NCBI RefSeq assembly: GCF_026914185.1
Contig: NC_070563.1
Span: 6,345,001-6,409,000, forward strand
DNA from: Puccinia triticina
Taxonomy: Eukaryota; Basidiomycota; Pucciniomycetes; Pucciniales; Pucciniaceae
Direction: 5' to 3'
Length of the DNA stretch: 64,000 nucleotides
Shown: positions 52,459 through 62,605 of the stretch, piece by piece
Position numbering within the stretch: position 1 is the first letter of the stretch
Layout: each line of letters opens with the position of its first letter
Position numbers and translations under genes: made by a program
The notes under the pieces: generated by a model
Seen by the model: only the letters and a program-made list of their open reading frames with translations
Databases searched by the model: none
What the model was told of the DNA's origin: nothing

Positions 52459-54329
52459 CTACGTAAGAAGATGTGGTTTCTTTGGTGACCAAGCTTTCTT
52501 CAGCGCATTGTACATCTGTTCATGTCTTGGGTTCATTTGACACTGGGATTTCCTCATTTCCAGCTGTGTTTCAATATACGAGACGATGGTTTGATCATGC
52601 TGAGTTCCGTGCATCCCGGGGCTAGTGCTTATGTCCCAAAAACGTCTTGAGTAATATGCAATCCTCAATGAGCTTTCATCATCAGTACCTTGTATTTCCA
52701 AGAATGCTTTGAGGGGGTTATCAATTCGTTGTTTCATCTGTTTTCCCAATTTCTTTGAATCACAATTTTGGGTTGCAAGTGCTCTTCCCACATATCCACA
52801 AGTGGTTGTTCTCCATTGAAGTATCTGACACTGTACAGGTGATCAAGGTTATGAGGTGCCAAGTACAGGTAACCAATTCCCATGTACCCTGTTTTGCGGA
52901 TTTGGGCGGATTTGGGGTAGACAAAGGTAAATATATGTGAGTATCATTTCGTTTTCGAGATGAAAAGCGATTGACATATGGACATGATGTTCTTGTTAGA
53001 AGAAACTGACCACCTATGAAAAGACATGCAGTTATTCCAGTTTCATCTAAACACGCAGTGGCAAGAAATAACAAATCATCAGTGCCTTGCCAAGGTTGAA
53101 GACCATTTCCAGATAATGAAATGAGTTAAGTTCAGTAGGAAAATTTCACTTACAGATTGCTTTCGCCATGCTGCTCCGATTTTCCGGAAGCTCAATTGAG
53201 GATGACCACGCTTTTGATGCCAAAATCGCCCTATAGAGACGCTTGTGTCGACGCTTCGCGCTTGTTAATTCAAATCGCAATTTCATCCCTTTTGTAATAT
53301 GCGAACGGATGAGATTACTAAGCAGACTTTGGTCTGGAGTGATCACGCAAAACGCCTGTGCATAATATGCCATCTGTACTGAGGTTTGATAATCAGCTTT
53401 TTCGAGCTGGAATAGTGCATGCAGGGCGCGTTCGAGTGCTCCTATCATTTGAGCGCTCAATGGCTTTGGTCCGCTATCCTTGTGTCGTTGGGCTTCGATT
53501 GCATGTATATTCAGCAGATTCTGAAGGGATGCTTCTCCAGTTACGTATGTGAAACGGAAAGGTTGCTCAAGGTTTTCAAACAGTGGGAATTCTATTTCAC
53601 AGATTTTGGCAAATCAGAGATAGAAAAAAACAAACATGAGTATCATGTCAAGTTAAATGATCTTATTTACAACAAAACTTACTACCGTTGACGAATTCAA
53701 TCAAAGTAGAGGCCGATTCCTCATCTTCATCTAAATACAAAGTGGCAAGCAGGTTGAATCATGAGTGATTTAGCCCCGCCCGGGGCTAAGAACCATTTCC
53801 AGACGATCAAAAAGGTTTGGTTAGCAAGGACATCCCACTTACAAAGCCGGTACGCCATTGCTCCGGCATGCATGTTATCATGTGCTATTTCAATTGATGA
53901 TACCGGTACTTCATTTTGGGGATTCTCTGCTTCAGGCGAGGACTTCGATGTTCCGGCTTTTGAATTAAAAATGTGACTGAGTGAGAAACCTAACGGCGAG
54001 AGAGGTGATTCATGAACATATATATTTGTTTGTGGGAATGGATTGGTTGGTGAGTTTGATTGTCAATAATTCTATCACTAGCTGGGAAGGAGGGTGGGGG
54101 AGTGCGACAGGATGTCTCTTGGAAGAAATCATCTTGCGCGCGGTTAGTTGCTTGGGGAGATGTGGAAACTTCTAAACTGAGACGTGCCTTTTTCTTTTCT
54201 GGATGTCCCTGCCGCCTTCTCTTCCAAATGTTCGTATTTCAACGCGTCTTGACCCCACAACCCCATGCCAAAAATCGGATAGAGATGAGACAGGAGCAGT
54301 AACGAGGCCAAAAAACCTTGGGAAACCAT
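52459..54329 (-). CDS. Secreted effector-like protein with internal tandem domain duplication; frameshift in second unit
   Basis: Start MVSQGFLASLLLLSHLYPIF, a clear signal peptide. Exons: 54329 to about 54150, 53976-53843, 53730-53686, 53591-53154, 53046-53014, about 52890-52459. Each unit has the same exon pattern: end of an exon (GAMAYRL / SSMAKAI) closing on T|GTAAGTG, a micro-exon beginning YEDE or YETG (45 or 33 nt, identical phases), then a large exon. The large exons align: LEQPFRFTYVTGEASL with LDHLYSVRYFNGEQPL, and QTSVQMAYYAQAF with ESSLRIAYYSRRF, ending KAW. In unit 2 the frame that opens the exon stops after QRNWENR and the rest (GKQMKQRIDNPLKAFLEI...) continues one frame over, so unit 2 is frameshifted or needs an unseen intron. 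Family unknown; helical, acidic-basic, fungal-secreted. The exon 1/2 junction is uncertain. Confidence 0.6.
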
Positions 54330-54735
54330 CTTTGGTATGATGATTGAAGCTGGTTTGCTAAGGATTTAAGGGCTGGCTTATTTTTTTCCTTGCTCTCCCC
54401 TCAGATTAGAGAGATTCAGTGAATTATGCGCTGCAACAGACTGACGACCGAGCGGATGGAGTCGAAGCAGGGGCAAGTGCGGACCAAGACTGGTACAAAG
54501 TACCAAGATCTGATTACTGCTACACTTGTGTTTCCAACTCCCGCGGGGTCAGCCAGCAATACAGTCGGAGTGCATATTACTGCCAGTCGTGTACATAGAT
54601 CATGAATGTGTATGCATGTGAATCAGAAGAGTTTTGTTTGCAGAGTCTGGAGGTGTTTAAAGAGGCCAATACTTAAAACAACAAATCAACCGTTTGATAG
54701 AACGGCCCACAGCTCACCGACCAGTACGGTGGACC
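54330..54735. other. Upstream region of effector-like gene
   Basis: No ORF of interest. Likely promoter; nothing specific recognised. Confidence 0.35.
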
Positions 54736-55316
54736 CTAACTTGCTAATTTCCCTCCTCGGGGGAGCAAAGCGACCTCCGAAGGAGGGACTTACGCGCTAT
54801 GTCTACCCCGCGGCCTGAGAGAATTTCAACTTTTGGTGGGCACTTTTTTATAATCAACATACCACATGGGTCTCTGGACCAAATTCCTTCTAGTTTCATT
54901 TCTGGGACCATCCAAGCTGTCCCCATCTATGTACTACTTCCACCTCCCCCCATCCCTTCTCTTCAATCTGCAATACCCTTTGTAATATCATTAGTTTTGG
55001 ATCCTGTACAGTGCAAGATGTGTAATGAAGGATGAAGTAGACATGATGGTGGTCATAAAAAAGTATTTCAAGTGCCACTCAAGGCTTCAAAAAATTTGAA
55101 AAATATGTAGGAAGATTCTCCATGGTCTTCTGCATCTTTTGTTCCCCCAACACCTAATTACCCAATGAGAATTGGTGCTGCTACAAAACATCAAAAAACA
55201 GAATTTTTGAAATTCTCTCAGGCCACAAGGTCAACACAGCGCATGATTCCCTCCTTTGGAGGGTCCCTGCGGGACAGCGTCCCCCCTCCACATAGAGAGG
55301 GACTTAGTTAAGTTAG
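54736..55316. mobile_element. Hairpin-ended Mutator-like element, copy 6 (9-bp duplication CGGTGGACC)
   Basis: Starts CTAACTTGCTAATTTCCCTCC, ends GGACTTAGTTAAGTTAG. CGGTGGACC is perfectly duplicated at 54727-54735 and 55317-55325. Left hairpin CCCTCCTCGGGGGAGC...GACCTCCGAAGGAGGG is nearly that of copy 4; right hairpin CCCTCCTTTGGAGGGTCCC... The interior is again different. Confidence 0.9.
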
Positions 55317-56024
55317 CGGTGGACCTGGCCCAACATTGGTTGTGCCACCCAAAACAAAAACAAAAAACAAAATCTGACACTCATGTCAGATACATATGCT
55401 GAGTACAGGCCGCGGTACATAGATACTGCAGTCTGTACTACATATTGTCTTTTCTAGAATTCTTGGTTTTTTTCCACAAATTCTGGTTTTGTTATGCACT
55501 TAACCTAAAATCACAGTTTGCACCAAACTTTGGGCAATCCTTGCATTCAAGTTTATTTAAGCACATGCACAAAAAAATCATCACCCAACGTTGAATGAAA
55601 CTTTGAGATTTACTTCTGCCTGGGATGACAACCCAGCCCTCTTTTGGCCCTCCCTGGCCCCCATACTGGCAGAGGGCAGCGGCCAATGGTCATGGGCACT
55701 GGCTGATGGGGTAAGAAAGGCACTCCGGTTCAGAATATGAATTCGGTTTTTCTCTAACCCAACGCGTAGACCACCTACACCTGGGGAGTCCTTCGACGAG
55801 GATATCTCAAGGAATCCTTGTGGATTCCCCGTAGTGCCCCTGCGCAAGCTTGGACCAGCGGCTGCTGGTCCACACGTTCACGTGTTCTCCACCAAATTGA
55901 TCACGGGGGCTCCTTGTGATGATCATCCAAGGATACCAATTCCGCCCGCTGTGGAATCCACGTGGAGCATGGTACCAAGCTGGTGAAAAAAGACCTGCAC
56001 CAACAAAATGATGCCGTTGGGATT
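55317..56024. other. Spacer, nothing recognised
   Basis: Two short frames near 55500-55850 without motifs. CAGCGGCTGCTG and nearby GC-rich words form small stems only. Confidence 0.35.
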
Positions 56025-56098
56025 CAAACCTGAGCTGCATGCCAGGGCAAACCAAGCAGCATTGATTAGCAGCTACGCTATTCCAGATTGTGAAACAG
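56025..56098 (-). repeat. tRNA-like (SINE-like) sequence, minus strand
   Basis: On the minus strand TAGCGTAGCTGCTAATCAAT resembles an A box region and GGTTTGAATCC a B box, about 45 bp apart. No good cloverleaf can be drawn. Possibly a SINE head or tRNA relic. Confidence 0.35.
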
Positions 56099-57009
56099 CC
56101 CCTTGTTTATAGATATCTGACCCGCTCAAGAAGCCGTTTGCAAGTCGATTTTCCATCAAAGTTTTTTTTTACCTTTTTTTTTCTTCCTTTCAATTACTTA
56201 TTTTCTTGAAATTTCAACACTTCAGGACCAGCCTGAGCTAGTCCTGGTTGGAAGTGAAAAAAAAGTTGGTGGTGGTGGAACTGACGTGAGCAACAAGCCA
56301 ACGTGGTCTCCACAAGTTACAGGAGTGTGCTTTGTGGAACCAATGGGGAAAAGTGACAAACCCATTGGTTCCACGGGGAAAATGATGTTCTGTGGAACCA
56401 ACAAGCTTACCAAGCACTTACCAAGCTGATCCTCGTCGGTTCCACAGATCAACAGCTCCTTTTTGGCTCCACGAACCTGCTTGCAAGGAAGTACCCCTGG
56501 TGTGTACTGGAGGATGTTGGCTCTGGGGGTGTATACGGCCTTGGGCCTTATCTGACATCTGTCAAGATGCTGCATGCGGAGGGATATGAAAAATATGGCA
56601 TTTTCCTTGGTCAACAAAACAAGAAATTTTGAGAAATTGTCCAAGCTTTACGGAAAAGACAATATTTATGTCCAGAACCTGCTTGGGTTCAAAGGGCATG
56701 CCCCCCAACCCTTCTGCCCAGAACATGCCCATGAACTCCAGGCCAGGCCCGCTGATCAGAACTGTGTGTTTATGCAAACAGGCACTCCAAACTGAGTTGG
56801 ACCAGACCTTGAATCGGCCGCCTGTCCCAAATCTCCTCAGAAAACCATGTCCAACAAGAGTTTTAACTTTGAAAAACCCTGCCCGCATGCCTGGTTTGAA
56901 GCATGCCCGCGACCATTCCACCCAGAACCAGCCCATGAACTCCGGACAAGGCACACTCATCAGTACCATATGTAACCAGGCACTCAGTCAGACTTGAGTC
57001 AAACAAGAC
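56099..57009. repeat. Internally duplicated repeat tract
   Basis: Around 56690-56960 a block (CCATGAACTCC-R-G-C-A-GGC ... CATGCCC ... AACCAGGCACTC) appears twice at about 200 bp spacing, and AAAACCATGTCCAACAAGAG recurs at 57700. The upstream part repeats GTTCCACAG/GGAACCAA words. No gene. Probably degenerate retroelement sequence. Confidence 0.4.
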
Positions 57010-57830
57010 CTTGGATTGGCCGCTGTGGAACTCCTACCGTGCCAGGCGGTAGGCAGAGCGTTGAGGGGATAGGTGCTGTTGAGGCTGCCCTCGTGGGTGG
57101 TCCGAGAAATGAGATGAGGATCAAAAAGAGTGATAGCGTTAGGGGGGGGGGGGGTTTGAGAGACGACGGGGATGGAATACCGTCGGCGGTGGTTGGTTTG
57201 TTGAGGATCGAATGATGATGATAAGGGGATCAGGAATAGTGCTGGGGATACTGCCAGCGGATCAGAAAAAAAAGTGATGGAATTTCTCTTGGATCAGAGC
57301 AAGTCCCATGCCGTCCCATCCTCCAAGTTCAAACTCGAACTTGGACTCTGGGGAGTGACATGTCACAGGACATGTCATCACATCCCTAACTACAAAACAA
57401 CACCATAAGGAGAGAAAAGAAAACACAACACAACAACAACCAACAGAAGAGAAGAAATAAAACAAACAAGGTGAAAGAAACCCACATGACTCATGTGTTA
57501 GGACCAAGAAACATGAAAAAGAGCATAAAGAAAAAGAAGGGGGAAGGAATCTTGAAGGGTATTGAGAATGAGGGGCTTGATGAGAATCTTGAGGCTGAAG
57601 AGTCTTGCTGTTGAGATGTCTGATCTTGATGAATTCTGGATTTTGATGATCTTGAGGGCCTGTACTGGTTTGAACACCACACCGCTGGCCCGCGACCTAT
57701 CCTGGGAAAACCATGTCCAACAAGAGGTTGAAAAACCATGACTGTGGGGGGCAAAAATCTGTTTTGTAGACTCTGAGGCAAGATGAGAAAGTAATTTGAA
57801 AGGAAATTTAACGGAAATCACATATGATTG
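57010..57830 (-). repeat. Retroelement-like repeat, minus-strand copy
   Basis: Inverted counterpart of 43280-44015: TTAGGACCAAGAAACATGAA, GTGACATGTCACAGG, AAGTTCAAACTCGAACTTGG. It starts from GGAACTCCTACCGTGCCAGG at the left. A run of 12 G interrupts at about 57142. No ORF of interest beyond shadows. Confidence 0.45.
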
Positions 57831-58141
57831 ACAATGTAAATGAGGATGTATAATACAAAATGAGAAAGTGGTTTGAGAGATGATGCAAGATATGGAAAGA
57901 AAGCCAACAGGGAATTTGATGAGGATTCACAAGAAAATTTTAAATGATTATTTAACTGAGGATGTATAATACAAAGTCAGAAATTTTTCTGAAGATGTGT
58001 AAAGAAAGCCAGAAGGCAATTTGATAAGTATTGACAAGAAAAAGGTGAAGATGAATGGATTAATGAGTGCATAAAGAAAAAAAGTACAAGGTTCAGCGCA
58101 TGCATGTTGGGCTGATCTGGAGCAAAAAAAAACAAAAGCTT
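57831..58141. other. AT-rich spacer with a direct repeat
   Basis: GAGGATGTATAATACAAA occurs at 57841 and 57959 with similar following sequence (GAAAGCCA-R-MA-GGNAATTTGAT), so a roughly 120-bp unit is duplicated. No gene. Confidence 0.45.
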
Positions 58142-58956
58142 TGAAAAGATAGGAGCAACTAGAATGTATTTCCTTTGTCTGAGTTTATTTGTATGTAAAC
58201 GTGTGGGACAAAGAAAAGAAATCTAAGGGAAGAATTCTGGTTTACCTAGAAGCAGCGCAAGAGTGGGTGCTTGTATTTGGCAGGATTCTTCCTGGTTGCT
58301 GTCTGTGTGCTGAAGCAACGGTGGTGGTTTGTTTGAGAGCAATGCAAGAGTTCTAAGTGCATGTGCCTGTATTAGCTTTTATTGCCCCTGCTGCATTTAT
58401 GGGTTGGTCTATTGAGCTCACCAGAACAAGGGCCAGCTATCTGATGAGCTTCTGTCTATACAAGTGAGCTCCGTGGTTTCCTGCTTGTCAAACATTGTTT
58501 GCTCTAAGTCAGTCTGGTGCTTTGGATCTGCTGTTCCTCAAGGGAAGGTCTACTCACCGAGTTCGGTGGTTGCTGCAATCCTGTCTAGCAGTGATTGTTG
58601 GTTCTGGTTACCGATGCGGTCTGTGAGGGATCTACAAGTGTAAATTTGGTTAGCTGTTGCTCCGACTTTAACTCTCCTCAAGGTATTTACTTAGACGCTG
58701 AGCTTAACTCCAATCTTCCCATTGCGGTTCCCGATGTGGTTGCTGTATCTGTGAGCGATCAAGCGGAGCTTGTCAGCTAGAGAATGGGTTAGGTTCTGGA
58801 CTGCAGATGTGGCTTACCTCTTTGCGCAGCTGGGTCTGTATTTGCTTCTAGCCGCACCAGCTTCCTCAAGGGTTGCTGGGGGTCTGGGTCTAGGTTTTGC
58901 TGTAGCCGCGCGAGCTTCCTTAAAGGTTGCTGTGGGCCTAGGTCTGTATTCTCACA
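58142..58956 (-). mobile_element. Solo copia LTR, relative of the 14.3-15.0 kb LTR
   Basis: On the minus strand starts TGTGAGAATACAGACC at 58956 and ends CCTATCTTTTCA at 58142. The flanks are AGCTT (58137-58141) and AGATT (58957-58961), 4 of 5 matching. It shares start, tail and donor-like GTAAGC / GTGAGT words with the 5' LTR of the intact copia element, but has internal duplications (GCTTCCTCAAGGGTTGCTG / GCTTCCTTAAAGGTTGCTG). Confidence 0.7.
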
Positions 58957-59189
58957 AGATTATCATGGAATGAGTTAGGTACAAGGGGAAAAGTGAAAAT
59001 AGGGGTGATAAATGCATTCTCTGTTAAACTTGCAGTCCAGGGATGTCCTTTTCACCGCGCTGTGGCATTTTAGCGGACGTGGATTAGTGATAGTCATGAA
59101 AACTAAACCTAGATTATTGGATGTATATATTTACACATGTTTCCTGTCATTGTTTCTCTTTTTCTTCATCCAAAGTTTTGGTTTCATAT

Positions 59190-59590
59190 CTTTGAGTCTC
59201 ACTCATCCGGTATCATCCTCTTTGTGTTGACTCTGTTTTCTCAGGTTCCTCAATCAATCCAGCTCAGCTCTTCTCATTTCTATCATTGTTGTCTTTTAGA
59301 TTTGCATCAGTTGCTATCAGGTTTTTAGTACTCACTCAGTTGTAGTCTAACACCTGTGGTTGGAAACCAAAAGGTTAGAAATGAAAAGATCCAATGTGTT
59401 GGCTTCATATCTTTGAGTCTCACTCATCCGGTATCATCCTCTTCATGTCAACTCTAGGTTTGCATCAGTTGCTCTCAGGTTGTTAGTCCTCAGTCAGTTG
59501 TAGTCTAACGCCCGTGGTTGGAAACCAAAAGGTTTGCATTGGTTGCTCTCAGGTTGTTAGTCCTCACTTGGTTGTAGTCTAACGCTGTGG
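59190..59590. repeat. Degenerate tandem repeat, units of about 60-200 bp
   Basis: CATATCTTTGAGTCTCACTC, then CATCAGTTGCTCTCAGGTTG TTAGT, then GTAGTCTAACGCC-GTGGTTGGAAACCAAAAGG occur in that order at 59190-59375 and 59404-59533; the last part repeats once more at 59533-59590. GCCCGTGGTTGGAAACCAAAAG recurs at 60809, linking this to the retroelement-like repeat that follows. Confidence 0.7.
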
Positions 59591-59959
59591 TGTTTGCACC
59601 GGTACAGGCGGCGGAGTTCAGTAATCATAAGCGGAGCTAGCGGAGTCAGTGGAAGACATTTCAGGATCAAGATTTGACACTGTGGAGTAGGATATTCATG
59701 GTTTCCACTTCCGCCTCCGCTCCGGCGGAGGTTTCTCAAGCAGCTGTTGGATTCCAGAGCTACAGCTTACATTCTTTTCTTTTTCTTCCTTTTTCTGTTT
59801 CTCTTTACTCTCATTGTTTCCTGTCTGACAGCTTTCCTTTCTCTACCATCCTTTCCCACCCTTTGTTCCTTGTTTGTGTTGTTGATCTCTTTAGCGGTTG
59901 TTGCTGATCTCTTTAGTTGTTGTTGTGGAGTGGCTAGCGTGTGTTGTTGTTGTTGTGCG

Positions 59960-60810
59960 GTTACCAATGTGCGTCTGACACAAGGGTTCAAAGTCCGGAG
60001 AGACGGAGAACTTTGTCCCCCATGCAATTCCATCCTGATCCAAGGGGAGGACCATCATTTTCTGAGCATTATTGATCTCTTTCCGGAGGTTTTTCCAGGA
60101 CCCCGGAGAGCCCCTACCAAGCCGCCTCATGTAACATGTATCCGGGGGACATTTTTTTGCAAAATGCTCCTCATGTAAATCACCGGATAAGTATCCAAAT
60201 TGGTTGATTTTTCCAAGATGTTCCTAATGTAGTTGGTATATTTTGGGCTTGCCTGGAAAGAAAAACCAACCATTTAGGTCTTGGGTTCAATTCCCGGCCA
60301 AGAAAAGGCTTTTTTTGTCTAATTTTGCCCCGGTGGGCCTTTCTCCCAAAATATTCTCCTCTTGTACTACATATCCAAACTGGGTTAAATTTGGAAAAAC
60401 CCAATTTCCCCACGTATCCAAAACCCAAAATCAACAAAAATTACATGAGGCGGCTTGGTCAGGGCTTTCCGGGGTCCTGTTTTTCCTGAGCCTTATTCCG
60501 CAATCCTGATCCCATTTCTGGCTGATTTCACTTACTCCGCACGCATTCCCTGATCCCCAAACCTTGTTTATCCCGCTCCGCAAATTGTTGCCAACTCTAC
60601 CCCCCATCCCTGATTCTTCCCCCCCCCCCCAACACGACCGACAGGGGTATCCATCCCCCTTGTTTTTCTCAAAAAATCCCCCACAACTCCGCTATCATCT
60701 TTGATCCCCTATTCTGTGCTTGATTCACAGACCACCACAAGGGCAGCTTCCCAGCACCATCCCCTCACAGCGCTGCCTACGGTCTGACACCGCAGGAGCT
60801 CCATAACGCC
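59960..60810 (+). repeat. Retroelement-like repeat split by a MITE
   Basis: Left part 59965-60096 (TGTGCGTCTGACACAAGGGTT ... ATGCAATTCCATCCTGATCC) and right part 60487-60810 (ends GGTCTGACACCGCAGGAGCT) rejoin across the 382-bp MITE to match 27545-28045 in order. Confidence 0.6.
60097..60478. mobile_element. 8-bp-duplication MITE, copy A (GTTTTTCC)
   Basis: Ends AGGACCCCGGAGAGCCC and GGGCTTTCCGGGGTCCT. GTTTTTCC is exactly duplicated at 60089-60096 and 60479-60486. The arms continue TACCAAGCCGCCTCATGTAA / TTACATGAGGCGGCTTGGTC. Related copy at 62341-62605. An 8-bp duplication fits a hAT-type enzyme. Confidence 0.85.
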
Positions 60811-61388
60811 CGTGGTTGGAAACCAAAAGATCTTTTGTTCATTATTCTCTATGCACCAGAATGGGGAGGTATGGTATACATAAGTCCCTCCTGCTGAGTG
60901 CTATTGGAGGCTTGCTTTGCAAGACCAGGAGCCTTGTCAGCCATCTGCTAGTCCAGAAAGCGCAAAGACTGGCAACCTGCTGGCTGCTACAAAGGATAGC
61001 AAGCCTTGGGCTGGGTCTAGGGCCAAAAACAGGGTGTCATCTTCTGCTTGAAATGTTATTTCTCTAGAGTGAGTACATTCCTTGTGGGGGTACTCCCCTG
61101 GTTCCCACTTTCCTTGTGAAGTCTCTATGTGGCTCCCAGAGGATTTTCCCTGAGCCATTGGATGGTCAGCCCAGCTACAGCTATGGTATAAGTACAAGGG
61201 AGCTTTTCCCCAAGAGAGGGTCCCCCAGATCATTCACCTACCACACCCACTTTCATTGTTGTATACTGATATACAACAATTGGGGTTTTTGACTGATCCA
61301 CCTTTCCCTTTTCCTTTTCTACTTCAACTTCCTCCTCTACTCACCTCCTAGATAGGACCCATCAGAGAGTCTACAGTTAAACTCCAGG
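60811..61388. other. Spacer left of the Helitron remnant
   Basis: No gene recognised; short frames only. Perhaps further decayed Helitron or retroelement sequence. Confidence 0.35.
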
Positions 61389-61824
61389 TTGTATACGCTC
61401 AACCATCCCCTTCAGAAGAAGGTGTGGCTTCCCTCCTTGCGCCTACACGGCCACAATAATAGGACCTATAATAACGCACTCTGCTTGACATTTTTGGGAT
61501 TTGCCCTGAGCAATCAAGCTGCAAAAATTGCCAGAGCATCAGTTTTTACAATCCAAGGAGGCCCTAGAGCATCTCCACCCGGGGTGGTAAACCGGGTTGC
61601 TATCCCGCGTTTACCAACCCAAACCCAAAAAACACCACCCACCCAGGGTGCCAAACAAGTTTCTATTTTGGCTCGGGAGGTAAAAATCTTGATTGGGTTG
61701 CTATGTATGGCAACCCACTAGCAACTCAATAGCAACTTCCCTAAGCTCATCCCCCCCTCCCTACCCACCATCAGAAGTGCCTACACCTACCCTAGAACAA
61801 CTACAAATATGTACCCTCCACCAA

Positions 61825-62235
61825 ACTGGTCATCAAGAGCACTACAAGCTATTGATGACTGGCTGTCCTGCTAACTGTCTGCCGGGTCATCAAGAGAATC
61901 AAAAGCAATCACCAACCGGCTACACATATAACCAACCATTGAGAATATTGCAAGCTATCAATGACTGGCAGCTTTCTCGATGACTGGCTATACTGGTGAT
62001 CAAGAGCTCTCTCAATGACTGGATATACAGTCATTGATCTCTCTCAATTGGCTATACCAATTGAGAGCCTTGAAAGCTTGAGCTTTGGAAGCTATCAATG
62101 ACTGGCTATGTATTCCGGTCATTGAGAGCTTTGCAGCAAGCCATCAACAACCGGCTATACCAGTCATTGAGAGCTTGGCAAGCCATTGATGACCGGCTAT
62201 ACCGGTCCTAGGGACCTTTGCAAGCTATCGCCAAT
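61825..62235. repeat. Palindromic CCGGTCAT satellite array inside a MITE
   Basis: Around ten units alternating TCAATGACTGGCTATAC and CCGGTCATTGAGAGC/CAAGCTATCAATGACTGGC, spacing 35-45 bp, with many substitutions. The largest array of this motif in the window. Confidence 0.8.
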
Positions 62236-62340
62236 CAGTGACTGGCTGTATTGTTCATTAGGGTTGTTGTAACTCCATTTGATGACTTGGTCATTTTGGA
62301 GTGCTTCTGGATTATAGCAACCACGGGTGTGTGCCAGAGC

Positions 62341-62605
62341 AGGACCCAGGAAAGCCCCTATGGAACATGGTAACTTAAATTCCCATATTTTTGGAAAATT
62401 CATACATTTTTGGAGCTCATTCATACACGTTTTGTGTGTAGGTTCAGACCCCTCTTTCCCTCAGAAAAAATTCATACAACTGAGGTGAGTACCTTTACCA
62501 GCCAAAATGACCATTCATACATCTGGGGTGCATAGGTTTTTTGGTTTTTGACAAAAAATTCATACATTTTGGTTACTGTGTTCCAAAGGGGCTTTCCTGG
62601 GTCCT
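62341..62605. mobile_element. 8-bp-duplication MITE, copy B
   Basis: Ends AGGACCCAGGAAAGCCCC and GGGGCTTTCCTGGGTCCT. Flanks GCCAGAGC (62333-62340) and GTCAGAGC (62606-62613), 7 of 8 matching. Same TIR family as 60097-60478. The interior repeats TTCATACA words. Confidence 0.8.

Noticed and set aside
57142..57153. Poly-G run as a sequence feature
   Set aside because: Probably a homopolymer in decayed repeat DNA or a sequencing artefact.
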